Below are positions 5,172-5,712 of a stretch of 5,712 bases of DNA, piece after piece. A program made the position numbers and the translations under genes. Each line of letters starts with the position of its first letter. Within the stretch, counting starts at the first letter, position 1. The stretch lies in contig QHUQ01000174.1 in the NCBI GenBank assembly GCA_003221985.1, forward strand, positions 1-5,712, in the 5' to 3' direction. The notes beneath the pieces are model-generated. The model made no database searches, had not been told where the DNA came from, and worked only from the letters and a program-made list of their open reading frames with translations. Source of the DNA: Gemmatimonadota bacterium (GTDB taxonomy: Bacteria > Gemmatimonadota > Gemmatimonadetes > Gemmatimonadales > GWC2-71-9).

Positions 5172-5583
5172 CTCGAAGCGCGACGGCCCTACGCCAATGT
5201 TTACATCGACCAAGTCTACATCGGCGAGTCGGTGATCAACTACTTATGCCGAGCCCGCGACCGACAGCCCGGGGCAATGGTCGCAATGGATGGACTATCA
5301 GCCGCTGCCGTTGCGGGTGCAGCGGGTGAAGGGGAAGTGGGAGGTGCCTCCGGACAACAAATTGTTGGAGGGGAAGATTGCAGGAGTCATCGCGTCACAA
5401 CAGCTCGAGCAAGCAAACGTGCCCGGCCGCGACACACGCCTCGCTGTCCGGCCCGCGCTAGCTCCCCTGGTCTGGATCGACGGTGTCACCGTCGGCCGGA
5501 AGAGAATTCGAACTAACGTGTCACCCTCGCCCGTACTGTCTGGTAGGCTGGAAATTGATCCCAGACCGACTCCATTGCCGTGA
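5172..5583 (+). pseudogene. Probable frameshifted gene remnant next to tRNA-Gln
   Basis: Starting at the base after tRNA-Gln, one frame reads a protein-like stretch (R-R-P-Y-A-N-V-Y-I-D-Q-V-Y-I-G-E-S-V-I-N-Y, up to about 5243). The same frame then turns into Arg/Ala-rich shadow sequence. The next frame becomes protein-like at 5245: Y-A-E-P-A-T-D-S-P-G-Q-W-S-Q-W, then RVKGKWEVPPDNKLLEGKIAG, through to about 5510. That second frame is closed upstream by TGA 5233-5235. Removing one T at 5244-5245 would join the two into N-Y-Y-A-E-P. The joined reading lacks a start, because the tRNA occupies the space upstream. It also runs 71 nt into the end of the minus-strand gene before a stop at 5581-5583, so the real boundary may be near 5512. 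No family is recognised. It could instead be a short real gene from ATG 5290 (97 aa), or noncoding sequence. Confidence 0.35.
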
Positions 5584-5712
5584 GAAATCGTTGTGTCAGC
5601 CTGGTGTCGGCACCCTGGTGCCGGAGGAAATCGATGACGCCAAGATCGGATTGCGTCGGCCCGGCGTACGCCGCACGCATCGCCACCCACAGCAATGCGG
5701 GTCCACTGAAGA
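5513..5712 (-). CDS. C-terminal end of an unidentified protein (5' end outside window)
   Basis: The minus-strand frame is open from the window edge to TAG at 5515-5513, giving about 65 residues. It begins F-S-G-P-A-L-L-W-V-A-M-R-A-A-Y and continues with helix-like stretches (SDLGVIDFLRHQGAD, LTQRFLTAMESVWDQFPAYQ). The balanced mix of Trp, Tyr, Phe, Asp and Gln, and the lack of stops to the edge, look like real coding sequence. The TTG at 5695 is only the first possible start inside the window and should not be taken as the gene start. No family motif is recognised, so function stays open. The opposite-strand remnant overlaps its last ~70 nt, and only one of the two can be genuine there; this one is the better candidate. 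Confidence 0.5.
   Translation of the reverse strand, partial: FSGPALLWVAMRAAYAGPTQSDLGVIDFLRHQGADTRLTQRFLTAMESVWDQFPAYQTVRARVTR

Noticed and set aside
4932..5213. 94-residue N-terminal extension of the minus-strand secreted protein
   Set aside because: It runs antisense through two intact tRNA genes. The signal peptide and a good ribosome-binding site both point to ATG 4931.
5478..5494. 17-bp palindrome (CGACGGTG-T-CACCGTCG)
   Set aside because: It is isolated, with a 1-nt centre that cannot form a hairpin loop. It falls in the probable remnant away from any promoter, and chance is likely in GC-rich sequence.
5500..5520. tRNA T-loop-like TTCGAAT on the minus strand
   Set aside because: The flanking bases do not form a T stem, and no acceptor or anticodon arm can be built around it.
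5155..5564. GATCCCAG shared by the tRNA-Gln T arm (5155-5162) and 5557-5564, as a possible attachment-site duplication
   Set aside because: Only 8 nt match and the flanks differ. The downstream copy lies in the coding frame of the minus-strand gene, and no integrase is seen.
5609..5622. Hairpin GGCACC/GGTGCC as a terminator
   Set aside because: The loop is only 2 nt, no T-run follows, and it lies inside the minus-strand coding frame.

Overview
The window is GC-rich, double-membrane bacterial DNA. It carries a Mla/MCE lipid-transport operon and two secreted proteins that look like outer-membrane beta-barrels. Both tRNA genes lack an encoded CCA end. One gene looks leaderless, with a TATATT box just ahead of its ATG. 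This fits a high-GC lineage such as Gemmatimonadota or a neighbouring phylum (Acidobacteriota-like), but no marker gene here settles the taxonomy.

Left part (1-3037): a tightly packed plus-strand operon. It opens with the C-terminal half of an MlaE-type permease cut by the window edge. A complete MlaF-type ATPase follows (GTG start, 4-nt overlap), then an MlaD-type MCE protein (GTG start, 17-nt overlap), then ribonuclease Z (TTG start, 7-nt overlap). The first three are the permease, motor and substrate-binding ring of an ABC machine that moves phospholipid between the inner membrane and the periplasm. The fourth is a tRNA 3'-end processing nuclease, coupled by overlap to a pathway it has no obvious link with. 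A 7-nt tandem repeat lies in frame inside rnz.

Middle (3038-4142): a small secreted beta-barrel-like protein, then a striking C/G-run region (3651-3679). Next comes a TATATT box placed for leaderless transcription of a 148-aa SRPBCC/START-fold protein.

Right part (4146-5712): a minus-strand secreted, probably beta-barrel protein ends 3 nt from the SRPBCC gene, tail to tail. Its start region is divergent from a tRNA-Ala(CGC)/tRNA-Gln(CTG) pair with its own promoter-like sequence. Just after tRNA-Gln lies a stretch that reads as protein in two successive frames, best explained as a frameshifted gene remnant. The right edge holds the C-terminal end of an unidentified minus-strand gene. I saw no CRISPR array, insertion sequence or complete mobile element. 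The best leads are the poly-G promoter spacer, the repeat inside rnz, the mlaD-rnz coupling and the broken gene beside the tRNAs.
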